A DNA stretch of 64,000 nt from Gonapodya prolifera JEL478. Its lineage: Eukaryota > Monoblepharomycota > Monoblepharidomycetes > Monoblepharidales > Gonapodyaceae. The notes under the pieces are model-generated. The model was not told the origin of the DNA. It did no database searches and was given only the letters and a program-made list of their open reading frames with translations. The stretch covers positions 260,037 to 324,036 of the forward strand of contig KQ965757.1 of NCBI GenBank assembly GCA_001574975.1, given 5' to 3'. Position 1 is the stretch's first letter. The number at the start of each line of letters is the position of its first letter. Below are positions 1-10,331 of this stretch, in pieces. The position numbers were made by a program, and so were the translations under genes.

Positions 1-942
1 CTATAAGCTCCAAATACTGCTGCTTATACAGCGCGTACTGGAACGCTCTGAACACCTGCCCGTTCTTCTGCAGCGTCTGCACGAGACTCGCGGCGGCAGC
101 CTTGGCTTGCGCGTTCGCGCTCGACGTGCTCGCGGATACGTGCAGACTCCCGGCGGCGGATATGGGTGTGGGGCCGGAAGATTGCGCCTGCGAGGGCGTG
201 GAGGTGGGGCCGGCGCCGTTGGGTGCCGAGGAGGTCGAGGGTGGGGTTGAGAGAAGCATTCGGTCGATTTCCTGCCAATCGCCCTCTTCAAACGAGTTTC
301 TCCCATCATTACAACGCGGAGCGTTTCCAGAAACGGAAGAGAACGTACCAAGCAGGAGCCGTTTGAACTTCCTTGCCTCCTGCGACTGCTCCTGCATCTC
401 AAGCGTCTTCATGTTGGACTCGTCGATGACGGTCTGCATGGAGAGGTAGTAGTTTTCGTCGCGGAGGTATTGGATGATCATGCGGAGGATGTCCTGCGAA
501 CGGTTTGTTGGGGTACCATACCCAAGTACTGATTGAATCCACACAATAGATGTCCTGCCATCACCGCACGCTCACCTCTTTAATCTTGGGATCGTTTTCG
601 TCAAAGATGTCATCCGTGGGCTTGATGTGTGCCCGCGGTGGGCGCGACGAGACCACATTCTCTGCGCGCTCCAATACCCTGCCCACACGCGCCGAGTGGA
701 GACGTCAGGTTACTGCCATCCACATTTTCCGACCGAATCCACCGCGTGCTCACGTTATTTGCGTCTGTGAGAGCTGTTGGCTCACCCGCCGAGGGACGGA
801 AAGTGGTCGTTCGCCGACCGTGAAGAGCGTTCGGCGGGCTGGAGATTGGACAGGGAGTTTCGAAGGTGCGTAAGGCCAGAGGAGAAGTGCGAGTGAGGGT
901 GCGGGACGACTCACGCGGCGTGTCTGTGGTGGGTTGGTCCAT
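1..942 (-). CDS. LisH/CTLH-domain protein, N-terminal part (runs off the left edge)
   Basis: Four exons can be placed on the minus strand: 942-754, 659-576, 493-349 and 285-1, separated by GT-AG introns of 94, 82 and 63 nt. The first Met is at 942. The first exon is Ser/Thr/Pro-rich and has no recognisable fold. From exon 3 the protein shows a LisH-type helix (RMIIQYLRDENYYLS), then a charged helix. Joining exons 3 and 4 gives LLLEGDWQEIDRML, the start of a CTLH region. A low-complexity Ser/Ala insert of about 65 residues follows, and the CTLH-like helix resumes with YALYKQQYLELI at the edge. LisH-CTLH proteins are dimerising or ubiquitin-ligase/WD40 scaffolds, but the C-terminal part that would settle the subfamily lies outside the window. 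The domain call is supported by sequence pattern; the subfamily is unknown. A dead methyltransferase lies directly upstream. Confidence 0.6.
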
Positions 943-1089
943 GAGAGGGGAATTTTGGTGCAGCTGTGGTGGGCGGGTGAATTTGGGAGGGTAAAATCCT
1001 CTTTGTCAGAGCACTCCAGGGTAAAGGGAAATTCAACAAACGCGCCTCCACCGCCGGTCCTTCCACGCGCTGACTATTTCCGACCCAAT

Positions 1090-1578
1090 CACCGTCGCCG
1101 AATACCCAATATAGGTGCCAAGCTCGAGAGCGTCCTTGGCTTGTTATCTCGAATCACTTTGCGGATGAGCACGGCTTTTTCGTCGCCCCGGGACATGTGC
1201 CAGTGGTTGTCCCAGCCGACTACACGGCGGCAAAAAAAAAAGGATTAATGAACACACGTCTGGTGTGCTTGATGAAGAGATCAACTCACGTTTGTCCATC
1301 ACGTCAACGACACTCTGCGCATTGCCTGGAGTCACCTGAAGCTTGACTTGCTCCAGGATCACTTCGTGAACTCGACTCTTGGATGGGTCTTCCATCATTT
1401 GATCCGCGGTACAGGTGTGCTGGAGATCTTTTTGTCCGTGGCCTGTTGTCCCCGCGTGCAGAGGGACAAAATAGAACCGAAAGGGGCAACGTGCGTTCAT
1501 CGAACCTGGCATACCCTGAACGTCCCCCAGAGCCTTCTGGAACTCATAGCGGAGTCGTTGGACTACTTTAAATCGCAT
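1090..1578 (-). pseudogene. Catechol O-methyltransferase-like gene, truncated
   Basis: Minus-strand reading from a Met at 1578 gives a COMT-like stretch: TPGNAQSVVDVMDK, then an intron at about 1230-1292, then GWDNHWHMSRGDEKAV. The SAM-binding motif (LELGTYIGYSAT) follows, but in another frame: one base is missing near 1138. PGN..SV and the GD.KG-like segment are signatures of the class I SAM-dependent COMT family. Homology stops after about 150 residues. The metal-binding Asp and Asn residues and the whole C-terminal half are absent, and the next gene begins 150 nt downstream. The first 60 residues do not resemble COMT and may be non-coding or a badly joined exon. Read as a decayed fragment. 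A sequencing error could explain the frameshift but not the missing half. Confidence 0.55.
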
Positions 1579-2274
1579 TGCGGCATTTATTGGTCAGTGT
1601 AGCAAAGACAAACCCGCTCAATGATAAACATTGATGCGCCGGAGAGCGAGCTCGAGCGAATTAAAATTGGAGTTCCAGAAATAACCAGCGACATTGCAAT
1701 GGCAGTGAATATTATGTACCAGATTCAATGAATGGAGCGGATTCGTTCGCCAAAATGTCGACATGTCGACAAGAGAAGACAGCACCCACTCTGAAACCTG
1801 ATTAGAATCGTTCTTTCTGACGAGCAAGTAGCAAGCGAGGTTTGCTGTACGTGAGAGCTGAGGGAGATAATGAACATCGCTCAACTGTACAAGACTGAAT
1901 TCTGTCCAAGTAAAGACGCAATCGAGGGCAAGGCACGTCGTGGCTTTATACCACTGTGACTGCAGTGAGAAAACGCTCCTTAAATACCCCAAGTAGGAAA
2001 ATGCACTTGCTCTAATGGATGGTATTTCAGTCAGAGTGGCCGGCAATTTTCGACGGACCTTTCGACGAACCGAAAGTGTACTTCAAGAGGTAAAATCTAA
2101 TCACATAACTTCTGCAGACATACATGATGAAGCGAACTGAAACTAAGAAACTAAAATCGAACCACGGGGGTATGCATATCCGAACCCAACACCCAAAACA
2201 AGCATAACATCACGGTACGTATACAAGGCGGTCTCACGCACGCCACGCCAGCGTCCAAATCTCCTCCTCATGCA
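1579..2274. other. Gap with an unrecognised minus-strand open frame
   Basis: The only notable content is a minus-strand open frame at 1618-2046 (142 codons) rich in Leu, Trp and Ser with LRR-like spacing. It resembles the tail style of the decayed F-box/LRR genes at 16.7-19 kb, but no F-box is visible and no alignment is convincing. Nothing else is supported. Confidence 0.2.
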
Positions 2275-3083
2275 TCAAATCTGCGTACAGCGCGTGTACG
2301 GGTGAGATCGGAAATCGCTCTTCTGCCTCGCCGCCACAAAAATGTCCGACCCCGCCCCGGGGGAGTTGCTCCGACGACGGCCCGCGTCGCCTTCTTCGAC
2401 AAAGTCCATATCGGGAACGGCCTGGTACTGCGACGAGGCGTCGCTGGGCGTGGGTGAGAGCGAGTCGATGGATGGTTTGCGTGAGGTAAGAATCTGGTAA
2501 GGGCGAGCCAGGCACAGCACCCGCGGAGAAAATATTAGGACAGGCATTGGCAGGTAGAGGTAGAGATGACGAGATGGAGGCTTACCATGGTTGAGATTTC
2601 GGCCAGCGCAAAAAGGTTCTTGTCCCGTCGTTGGTGTGGGGCTCGACCACCCGCTACAAAGTCGGCTTCAGGCACGTCAGGATCCTCGGCCCTCTCGTCG
2701 ACGAGGGACGCAATGCTCATTGGCGAGCATCGACGTCTTGACGAAGTGCGTATGGTTGATGTTATTGGCGTGGCGGCTTCCAATGGCTGACAGGGCGTGG
2801 AAGCAGAATCCGCCTCCGTTGCTCTGCCTGGCGTCACAGGAACGTCCGAGACTCGCTCTTCCGCGGTCCCAGCACGCGCGGCTGCAAGACACAGCAGCAC
2901 CGCCGCTGTCGTGAGCGTGCTCTCCTCCTCGTCGGGTCGATTCGCATCCGCCAGGTTGCGCAGTACCGATGTGGCGTGTCCGGGGTACGCGCGCCAAGGC
3001 AACAGCTCGAGCAGCGCGTCACTCGCCGGGTCTCGGAATAGCGCGAGCATGATGAAAAACGCCGTCGTCTTGTCGTCGCACAT
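2275..3083 (-). CDS. Orphan protein, tandem paralogue 1
   Basis: Two exons, 3083-2586 and 2493-2275, are joined by a 92 nt GT-AG intron and give 238 residues. I recognise no known family. The N-terminus (MCDDKTTAFFIMLALFRDP) is a short hydrophobic segment. It is followed by an Ala/Leu-rich hydrophobic stretch around residue 60, a long polar region, the motif SPMSIASLVDE near residue 120, and FALAEISTM ending exactly at the intron. The neighbouring gene at 3448-4288 matches at all three places, has its intron at the same codon and is nearly the same length (235 residues), so the two are tandem duplicates. No signal-peptide cleavage site or catalytic motif is evident. The shared splice position and shared islands support a real protein-coding pair of unknown role. 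Confidence 0.55.
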
Positions 3084-3447
3084 GTCTCGGAGCGTGTGTT
3101 TGGGGTGGAGTGTGTGGCGGGCTCCCTCGACTCGACGACCCTTCTATGGTGCCCGCTCCCTAACGCCACGACCAATTTTGCATGGCAAAAAACAAGACTT
3201 TGTTCATAGGACAAGAGAAAAATGCGGGTTGATGCGGGTTGATGCACGTTTTTTCTCCCGAAAACTCGATTGATGAACCGGCAAGAAATGGCAATAATCG
3301 AAGGGCGAAATCATCACCTGATACCAAGGATTTGCCGAATAAAGGGAATGGCGTGTTTCAGATTCATTCATGTACTTTGATTGAGAGTGAACACGAAAAC
3401 GGTATAATCATGAAAACACGAAAGTTCATATGGTAGGTGTGATTACG

Positions 3448-4288
3448 TTACGTCAACAACAGCTCAAATACTCCAGCGTCTGAATCAAACAGTCGCTCGT
3501 CAGGGTCAGCACAACGCGCCAGCGCGAGGGTAAGGGTAGGGGTGAGCTCGACGAGCTTTCCGGTGCGAGTCGGTGGCGTTTCGATACGCTTCAAGGAAGT
3601 GGCCTGCCCGGCTGCTTAAATCGGCGGGCGGAGGAGAGGAAGATTGCCGAGCTTCCAGGACCTACGAGAATGGTCGACGCGGTTAAAACGTTGCAAGCGA
3701 TTTCGAAGGAGGTCCAGTGACCGGGTCGACACTCACCATAACTGAAAGATCAGCGAGCGCCTCCAACGATCCCACTTCTCCGAAAACCAGCGGTAAAGGG
3801 GATTTTGGTGCAGGTAATTGTGAAATATTAGCCTCCGCAATTGATGTCGCTGCCGTGAGGTCTCGAGATGGCGACAACATGCGCTGAGGTGACATCCAAG
3901 ATGTTACCGCATCCCCCTCACTGGGGTCCACCAACGTCGCAACCGACATCCTCGAGTCTGTGCGATTGTGCTTTAGCGATACTGGTACTGTGGAGTCGGA
4001 TGTGGGGTTGAGAGGGAGCAGCTCGGCCTCGGATGAAGTCGACGTGCCTTCCGCCGCCGAAGAGATCCGCTGAGAGGATATGTGCAGGAGGAGCAGGAGG
4101 GCCGATGGGTACGGAGAGGGTGTGATGGTGTCGCCAAGGGTGGCTCTGGCTACTCCAGGTGGCGAGGTGGGTTCAGAAGCAGCTGCTGAGTTGCTTCCAC
4201 CACGGTCCATGAACACCGCCGGGTCGATCGGTGATCTCAGCAGCGCAAGCATCGCAAAGAAGGCCAGCGTTCTGTCTCGTGAATCCAT
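3448..4288 (-). CDS. Orphan protein, tandem paralogue 2
   Basis: Exons 4288-3737 and 3603-3448 (133 nt intron) encode 235 residues. The start at 4288 was chosen because MDSRDRTLAFFAMLALLRSP aligns with the start of the upstream paralogue at 3083. Shared islands are the AFF.MLAL.R.P N-terminus, an Ala/Leu-rich hydrophobic run (SALLLLLHI), SRMSVATLVDP and LEALADLSVM at the exon end. The second exons of the pair differ strongly; this one ends with ..DERLFDSDAGVFELLLT. Most of the chain is Ser/Thr/Pro-rich and probably disordered. The function is unknown and no family is recognised. The 3084-3447 spacer between the paralogues holds nothing else I can support. Confidence 0.55.
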
Positions 4289-4767
4289 GTTCTGTAGTTC
4301 CGTTCGTTCGCCAGCCGCAGCGAGGGATCGTGTTTTTGTCAGCGGCTGGTGTTTTGAGGACTTGTTTGGAGTACAGCCCCGCACGATGGGGGCGTAAATA
4401 AAGGTACTGTTTCACTGGGGCGCCACATGGCGGGACCACGTCCCCCAAAACAGAGCCGGGTCAGTGGGTGTGGCGATATAGTGGGAGAGTTGGTCGGATC
4501 GGCTTCTTGGTGGGAACGACAGGGACCGATGGCGTCCGCCGTACAGGGGGCGAGGAAATGTAAGATGGTTACATGTATTCCTAGGATGAGCAAGAATACA
4601 GCTAGCATGCCCAGAAGAGTGGTCACCTAGGGAATATGGCATGTAGTGGCGAAGGGTTGTGTCGTGGGACGTGGTCACTATTCCTCTCCCTCCCTTCATG
4701 TGAAATCCCTGACGACGCTGCTTGGATTTCCCCCTTCCTTGCCTCTTCGATACCCCACCTTTCCGTC
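4289..4767. other. Divergent intergenic region
   Basis: Spacer between the minus-strand orphan gene (start 4288) and the plus-strand Ser/Pro-rich gene (start 4768), so probably a shared promoter region. The stretch 4680-4767 just before the plus start is pyrimidine-rich, as is common near fungal start sites. No coding region or RNA gene is supported here. Confidence 0.3.
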
Positions 4768-7238
4768 ATGGACCCGTCCGACTCCCCATCCTCTCTGCCC
4801 ACACCTTCGCCATCCACACCCGCCTTCCCTCCCGAATCCAGCCACTCCGCAACCCTCACAGGCCGCGCCTTCCTCCCACCCAACAGAAGAGTGCGCATGC
4901 CCCAATCGCCCGCGAGCAGAATGTCCAGGCTCAGGAACGGGGTGCAAACGTGCGGACCCCCGGCAGGCACATTCGTGGTGCCTCTCAACGACCTGGACCA
5001 GCAGCCATTGGGCCAGAATGAGGGGGTGGGAGGGCCGTCTGATGGAAGAATGGGTCGAAGTCGCTCCATCTCGCTCGTGAGACTCCCCAATGCAGGTTCA
5101 GAAGGATCCAATTTAGGAGGACAACATGTGCCCAGCCGGTCCTCGTCGCTCTTTTCCCTCCCGCGGGAGACCGAGTCCGACACGGCCTTTGATGAGGACG
5201 GCGACGGCGACTCAGACTCGGATGACGAGCTGGAGGGGTACAGCGTGCACTCGAGACGGCCGCACCACGGTACCGCCTCGCAGACAACTTCGGGGTCGTC
5301 CCAGTCCTCGCTACCCGTCACGGGGAAGAGACTGGGAAGCGCCATGGACACGGACTCGAACGGGTCCGACAGTCCGCGGTTCGGACCCGTCTTTGGCGTG
5401 CAGTCGTTCCAGTTTTCCGCCTTGGGTGGAGGAGGGTCAGCCACCGCGGCGTTCGGAAATAACGTCTTCAACCACCTCAACGCCGCAGGATGGCTCAACA
5501 CCCTCCAAACCGCGCAAGAACCACTCTCCCTCCCACCCTCCGCTTCGCCAGCCAAACGCCGCCGCGTCTCATCGCCCCACTTCACAGGATCCGACATTGC
5601 GATGGAAGACGTGCCCTTGGGCTCGCCCGGGCTGCAGGGACGCACACCGAGGCACACCCCGAATAACTACACACTTGACGCGGGCCCTTTCTTTGGCGCC
5701 CCCGCGGGGGTGCTTGACGGGGCCATCACGGACTTCCCGCAGATGGACAGCATGGACACCATGATGATAATGTCCCCCCGAACCGGCTCGCCCGCCACCG
5801 AACCCGACCTCGGCACTGCAACTATGGCACCCGGTCTCCTCTCCGCATTCCCCTCTCGCCAGTCCGGCGGCGGCGGCGGTATCCCAACCACACCCCGCCG
5901 CGAATCCTTCTCCGTCTCCCACGCCCTGCGATCCACAAAGGCGGGTCTCTCCCGCGTCTCGGCGCTTCTGGCGGCTGAGAGGAACCCGGCGGCCGTCGAG
6001 GCGATCCACGAACGCGAGACGACGACATTGCTCAAGGGCACCGACGGGCGCGATTCGAGTGCAGCGCTGGCGCTGCACCCGCACCCCGTTGTTCACCACG
6101 GCACGCCGTCGTGGGTCAGCGGAGACACGTCGCCCTCTGGAACCGAGTTTCCCACTCAGGGACTGGACCGACCGGTGTCCGGGCAACACCCCTACCCCCA
6201 CTCGGGCACGCGCCTACGCTCTATCGCCCTCGTCGACGTCGCGCCAGACTCGCCTTCCATGATGTCCTCGGGCCCCGACAGCTCCTCCGGTGACCTTTCC
6301 GAGTATAACTCCCCTACGCCCAATTCTGGCCCGAGCGTCACCGACCTCCCAAAAGTGTCCTCCCCGGCCATGTCGGGGTCCTCGCTTGTTATCGAGGACG
6401 ACGCACTTGGCGCGGTCGGCGGCGTGCCGCTCGCGATGCAGTTGGCCCCAGTCCCCAATAAGGAGATCAAGAATCCGGCGCAGTATGTGAGCCATACGAG
6501 TAAACTGAATCCGGAGAATAATGTGAGTTGTGTAGGAATGAACGAGGGGCCATATCCTCCCCATTTGTTCGGTGTGACACCCTACTGTATTTTTAGTACC
6601 TCAACCGATCCGCCCACCCCGAAGTGTACGGCAGCTCTCCCGTCTTGACAACCTTCGTCCCTTCACCATCCGGCACGCCTGTCGTCACCGCCGTCACGTT
6701 GAGTCCCGGACTCGGAAGGAGTCTCAAGCGGAAATGTGAGTACTCGCTGCCATCCCGGTTCTTCGGGCAGGGGCATTCGCTGACCGCCGCTTGCCGCTTA
6801 GTCTCGGAGGATCCTACGCAACTGCACCTCGACTCCGTCAAACGCCATCACAGGACGCAATCGGGAGCCTCTATTTCTCCCCACGGGCATGTATCCAACG
6901 CGTCAGGATCCCCTTCGCCTTCCTCAAACTCCGCCGTGTCCATCACCCCGACGGTGCCACCACCATCCACTGAGCTCAGGCCCCGAGTAACGCCTGGGCG
7001 TGTGTGGGCGGAAGGGGGCTCTGTCTCATCCATACTGTTGAAGCCGAGGAGGAGTGACTCCACTGACACGCAGCAGTCCGAGGGTGGAGTGAGCGAGGGA
7101 GGTTTGCTGCAGATGGGAGGTCAGGGGAGGATTGCGGGCCACGGTCACGGATCAGGCGGGTTCTTGAACATTCAGGGAGCACAGGAGGAGTTGGTGAGGA
7201 TGAAGATCAAGGGTGGGATTGGTGGCGAAGGAGAGTAG
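4768..7238 (+). CDS. Large Ser/Pro-rich, probably nuclear protein
   Basis: Exons 4768-6522, 6597-6735 and 6802-7238 (introns 74 and 66 nt) join in frame to 776 residues. The frame stays open upstream to 4636, but the Met at 4768 begins the low-complexity body and follows a pyrimidine-rich leader. The protein is dominated by Ser, Pro, Gly and Thr. It has an acidic patch near residue 145 (DEDGDGDSDSDDELEG), a basic cluster near residue 265 (PAKRRRVSSPHF) that resembles a nuclear localisation signal, and a second one spanning the last intron (SLKRKFSEDP...VKRHHR). A more regular stretch around residue 395 (RSTKAGLSRVSALLAAERN) could be helical. No catalytic or DNA-binding domain is recognised. 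Many SP/TP pairs make phosphorylation control plausible, as an inference from composition only. Confidence 0.6.
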
Positions 7239-7528
7239 GTCTGGTTCGGTAACCGATTCGGGTGCAGTAGAGATCTTCGATCGTCAGTGGTCATGAGATT
7301 TTGTTGTGGTTACCCCTTGTGTCGCCGATACTGTAAAGGTTGTATTGTTCAACACGCATTTGATTCACATTCGATAATCCATTATATCATGAGGTGTCCT
7401 TGCAAACTCACATAAAAAATAGTAAAATCAGTTACACCATGCCTGGTTGAAACGCGAAAGTACATAAACACGTCTTCTACTTATTTTTGCTCGAGCTCAA
7501 AATACACCGTTATCTGACGTTGACGCAA

Positions 7529-8007
7529 TCAGGCTCTAAGCCGCTTCAATGCTTCCCTCGCTTCCCACGTTCCCGCTGGCTCATACAGCTCAATGGCTTT
7601 CGTCACGTCTTTCCCCTTGACCTCTGTGCACCTTCCCTCCTTCTTCTAACTCGCCTCTCTCTCACCCACCCAGCCACAACATCACCAACATTCCCCACGC
7701 TCCCCACCTCCACCACCACACCCGCACCTGCACCAACTCCCCAACCCCAACCCGCCTCGCTCCGCCTCCGCACATTCCTCGCATCCTCACTCCACCGCTC
7801 ACTCATCCCTTTCTCAAACTCCTCTTCCGCCTCCGTCACGTCCTCCTCTTCCTCCTCACCGCCCGACTCTTCTTCCCACCACCTCGCATACCGCCCGCGA
7901 ATCACACACCGCACGGGATCATCATCCTCCTCGCTCTCACTCGCCTCGTCACAGAGGAGTACATCGTATTTTGACGGTGAAGAGCGTACCACAGTGGTAT
8001 CGTCCAC
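7529..8007 (-). CDS. Small acidic protein of unknown function
   Basis: A minus-strand frame from Met 8007 runs through a strongly acidic segment (EEESGGEEEEEDVTEAEEE) and a Gly/Val-rich stretch. A 44 nt GT-AG intron (7622-7665) would join it to a tidy C-terminus, KAIELYEPAGTWEAREALKR, stopping at 7529; the product is about 144 residues. The C-terminus resembles the helix-turn-helix end of a Sel1/TPR-like repeat, but one partial repeat is not enough to name the family. The intron is shorter than its neighbours, so the splice is less sure than elsewhere. The gene converges with the Ser/Pro-rich gene ending at 7238; the 7239-7528 spacer holds only AT-rich 3' sequence. Confidence 0.4.
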
Positions 8008-8447
8008 GCTTCAGAGCCGGACTTCGGATTGAGGATGAGGCTCTGAATGCTTGTGGTTCGACTCCGGAGATCATTCACCGATTTTCTTTTTTCCCCATTC
8101 TCCAACGTCAAGCTGCTACTACACCGCACTGCACTTTTGTCAGGGAGCTCTCTGTTGGACTTCTATTTAGTTGAGTGCACTAATCATACTCCGCACTGGG
8201 CCACAGTTTCCTCCCGCAGTTCGACACCTACACGGCGGACAAACATTGCGCTGCAACGGCTTGGGGTTACTTCTGTCATCGTCCCAATTGATACGCGCCA
8301 GACAACACCAAGAGACTTGGCAGACGTACCGGCTAAACCTAGATCGAAGCCTCAGGTTTTTGCCAAAATGCGAACAAAAACTTTGGCACAGCCGCAACCG
8401 AATCCTTTACATCAACCACCTTACCTGCATACGATACCGCGTCCATC
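8008..8447. other. Region upstream of the pepsin-like gene, possible missing 5' exon
   Basis: The protease at 8448 lacks a signal peptide and propeptide, so a 5' exon may lie here. An acceptor-like CTAG near 8340 opens a frame that runs in phase into the Met at 8448, and the dead copy at 10.3 kb has weakly similar sequence at the matching place. No convincing signal peptide is seen in any frame. Confidence 0.2.
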
Positions 8448-9846
8448 ATGACATCGATTTCGCTACCCATCGATATCCTCAACACGTACATTTCCGTACC
8501 CGTGTACCTCGGTGAGCCGCACACGATCTCCGCTCGAGTTCGCGGAGTGTAATACATGCCGTTACGTAGGCACGCCACCGCAGAAGGTGAACTTGCATCC
8601 AGATTTGGGGTCCGACTCAGTATGGGCGCTCACCCCTTCATGCGATCGCTTCTGTTTGACATCTTGTACGTGGACTGTTGCGACCCCTCAGGAACGTTAT
8701 GAAGTGACCCACTCTCTGATTTTCAAGATAAAAACACCTCTCGGCTGTCTTACAACTCCACTGCGAGCAGCACAGCCCAGCTTACGCCCGAACTCTACGA
8801 CAGCATCACTTACCTCGGAGGATATGTCAGCGGCAGGATTGCCCGCGACGTTCTGTCATTAGGGGACATCCCCTCACCGTCTCCGAACCTCACCATCGCG
8901 TTCATCCAAGCCTCGTACAGCACGTGGTCTGCACTTCGGACCACCGGATTTATGGGACTGAGCTTTCCTGCCCTTTCGCACTACGGAAACAATATCTACT
9001 TGTCGCTCTACAAGGAGTCAGTCGGGTTGAAATCGCCCACCGCACTCCTTTTCCTCGGGTACGTGGTCGCGCGTGCATCATCATTATTGCGATTCCTCGG
9101 CCTTTTAAACGTTGTATTTGCATTCTTTCCTTTTGCCTAGGTCAGCGACATCATTTGACGCCAACCCGAGTCCACCAAACAACGGCGTCCTCCAATTCGG
9201 CGCCACAGAGCAAGACACGCGTCCGTACACAGACTGCACCGTATCCTGGTTTGACGTTCTGTTCGACAACAACTACAACGCTTACACCCTCTGGATGACG
9301 ACCCTTGACGCAGTGTACTTCGAATTCGACGGCGCCCCAGTTGACAGGGTGACCGACCCAACCTCGGGCATCATCGTCCCCAACGTGACGGCCGGACCTC
9401 TCCCAGGCGCCACCACCAACGGCACTGCCCGCCGCGCTATCCTGGACTCGGGCGCGGGTCTCATGTCTGTCCCCGACGCGCTCGCCGAGTCCTTGTACGC
9501 GGCCATTGGCGTGAACTACACCTTCATCTCACACGGCGGGCGGCCACTGTGCAGCGACATTGCGGCAATTGAGTCGACGGTGACGTTTGTGCTCGGCGGG
9601 CGAAACGTTACCGTATCTGCACGGGATTTGGCTCGACCTGGGTACACGGAGGACAAGTACTGCTGGCCCGTGTTCACGCCCTGGGATAGCCCAGACTTCA
9701 TCTTGGGGAGCGTTTTTTTGCAGAGTTTTGTGTGGCTGTTTGATATGGGCACATGGGTCGGCGACGGCGTGCTGCCGGCGGGACCAAAGATTGGGGTGGC
9801 GCCACTGAAGGAGGGGCTCAAGAGGCCCATCTTCCCTTCCCCATAG
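8448..9846 (+). CDS. Pepsin-like aspartic peptidase (family A1), altered first active site
   Basis: Exons 8448-8511, 8570-8665, 8728-9058 and 9141-9846 (introns 58, 62 and 82 nt) give 398 residues. The A1 fold is shown by YLGTPPQ before the first active-site loop, by a flap-side region (ITYLGGYVSGRIARD), by the second active site (ILDSGAGLMSVP, intact DSG) and by the C-terminal FILGSVFLQSFVWLFD. At the first active site the usual DTGS is DLGS (codons 8602-8613). The catalytic Asp is kept but Thr is replaced by Leu. The dead neighbouring copy has the same change, so it is older than the duplication. No signal peptide or propeptide is visible from Met 8448, so the true start may be in an unrecognised upstream exon. 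Many NxT/S sites fit a secreted protein. Family call firm; activity uncertain. Confidence 0.8.
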
Positions 9847-10331
9847 TGCTGATTCTCGGGGATGTGGAGTCCACTTCGGTGAGGGGCAGCACTTGAATGA
9901 GTCGCGTCTTGGCTTCGTGAAAAATATTTATTTTCTCGAGAAGGTCGGTGAGAGGGAGAAGTAGATTGATTACTTGCAACAAAGCTCCAAAAGAATATCA
10001 TATCTCGAGCCGACGCTATAAATTGGATGTCAAGGATAAGTGGCTTATTCCTCGTAGCAAAATCGGAACCGTGTTGCGAATTTCAGGACGCAGCGGCAGT
10101 CCTCCACACACCCGAATGTCTTCCTACCGCGAACCACTTGTTCTGTATCCACAGGGCCGTCGTACGGTGTGTGCATGCAGTCACGAGGCTGTCTCACCGA
10201 ATGTAACATTTGCAAGATCCTGGTACGTTCTCAGCCATTTACCTGCCGCCCCTCAATTTTTGCAGTGAACTGAACAAAGGCGATGCTCCAGGCGATTCAT
10301 CTCCTTTCGTCCATTCAGTACCACGCCGGTG
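9847..10331 (+). other. Spacer between tandem protease copies
   Basis: No gene supported. The last 60 bases before the second copy weakly match the sequence just upstream of the first copy's Met, as expected if the duplication unit began upstream of the start codon. Confidence 0.3.

Noticed and set aside
4623-5657. Minus-strand open frame of 344 codons opposite the Ser/Pro-rich gene
   Set aside because: Composition is that of an antisense shadow; the plus frame has matching introns and an extended product.
7529-8007. Sel1-repeat family assignment
   Set aside because: Only one partial repeat-like end is present; too little to name the family.
8060-8085. tRNA T-loop-like GGTTCGACTCC
   Set aside because: No anticodon arm, D arm or acceptor pairing around it.
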